Both the position numbers and the translations under genes were made by a program. From assembly GCA_003452695.1 (NCBI GenBank), contig DMNP01000119.1:1-5322 (forward strand): 5,322 nt of DNA. Direction: 5' to 3'. This document shows positions 5,235 to 5,322 of the stretch, one piece after another; position 1 is the stretch's first letter; each line of letters opens with the position of its first letter. The notes below the pieces were generated by a model, which saw only the letters and a program-made list of their open reading frames with translations, ran no database searches and was not told the origin of the DNA. The DNA is from Eggerthellaceae bacterium. GTDB lineage: Bacteria > Actinomycetota > Coriobacteriia > Coriobacteriales > Eggerthellaceae.

Positions 5235-5283
5235 AGGTTGGAAAAATACACTATAATCATCATGCAAAGGATGGAAAAATACA
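5235..5283 (+). promoter_or_regulatory. Promoter-like TATAAT flanked by two 16-bp direct repeats
   Basis: AGGTTGGAAAAATACA (5235-5250) recurs as AGGATGGAAAAATACA (5268-5283), 15 of 16 identical, 33 bases apart, about three DNA turns. A perfect TATAAT sits between them (5252-5257). No strong -35 lies 16-18 bases upstream. This fits an operator pair controlling the gene at 5302: a dimer or looped repressor binding on one DNA face, or an activator replacing the -35. The second copy lies in the leader of the message. Confidence 0.5.
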
Positions 5284-5301
5284 AATCACGAGGTGAGAGC
5301 C

Positions 5302-5322
5302 ATGTTGAGGAGAAAAGCGCTC
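5302..5322 (+). CDS. Start of an unidentified gene leaving the window
   Basis: ATG 5302 is preceded by GAGGTGAG (5290-5297), an excellent Shine-Dalgarno, and by a TATAAT 45 bases upstream. Only M-L-R-R-K-A-L is visible. The basic beginning would suit a signal peptide or a DNA-binding protein, but seven residues do not allow a call. Confidence 0.55.

Noticed and set aside
5022..5267. Frames of 81 (minus) and 67 (plus) codons in the last part.
   Set aside because: They overlap each other, lack ribosome binding sites, and the minus one overlaps the end of the cysteine-rich gene.
1..5322. tRNA, rRNA or CRISPR array.
   Set aside because: No cloverleaf-like sequence, rRNA signature or regularly spaced long direct repeats were seen by eye.

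Overview
The window looks like chromosome from a high-GC gut actinobacterium of the Coriobacteriia type (Eggerthella, Gordonibacter, Olsenella, Collinsella and relatives). This is inferred from the GC-rich codon use, a cell-wall protein built of Listeria-Bacteroides-type and related repeats ending in an S-P-K-T-G sorting signal, and the style of the recombinase and MerR proteins. No marker gene fixes the genus. The last ~0.9 kb (from about 4434) is clearly more AT-rich than the rest.

Layout. (1) 3-1064, plus strand: the C-terminal 353 residues of a sortase-anchored repeat surface protein, cut by the window edge. (2) 1065-3034, plus strand: a decayed prophage fragment. A GP20-type capsid scaffold gene follows the surface protein with no portal or terminase genes, and carries an in-frame amber codon inside a glutamine-rich leader. 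Next is the N-terminal third of a major capsid protein gene, with a frameshift near 2100 and its recognisable part ending at a 28-bp near-perfect palindrome (2139-2166). Then comes a tyrosine-recombinase gene that keeps its N-terminal half and lacks the catalytic domain. Its reading frame runs out of register into the 3' end of another gene (about 2861-3034). The simplest reading is that a recombinase-bearing element inserted in the capsid gene, and a later deletion removed the rest of the element plus many phage genes. (3) 3048-4278, minus strand: a tiny two-CxxC zinc-ribbon protein and a MerR regulator with a GyrI-like ligand-binding domain, the latter with a typical MerR promoter (20-bp spacer with an internal dyad). 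(4) 4311-4432: a compact arrangement of 22-bp-period repeats facing each other, resembling the two ends of an IS21-type element without transposase genes. (5) 4602-5033, plus strand: a cysteine-rich protein resembling small V4R-like/DUF6144-like proteins. (6) 5034-5301: a gene-free stretch with an inverted repeat, a short tandem repeat, and a promoter-like site bracketed by two 16-bp direct repeats, leading to a gene that starts at 5302 and leaves the window.

How it works together. The phage genes look dead: each has a stop, a shift or a truncation. Genes likely to be active are the surface protein, the zinc-ribbon protein, merR, the cysteine-rich protein and the gene starting at 5302. I do not see a complete new system. 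The points most worth following are the capsid-gene palindrome with its nearby CTTCGCAT motifs next to the recombinase remnant, the IS21-like miniature element, and the amber codon in the scaffold gene.
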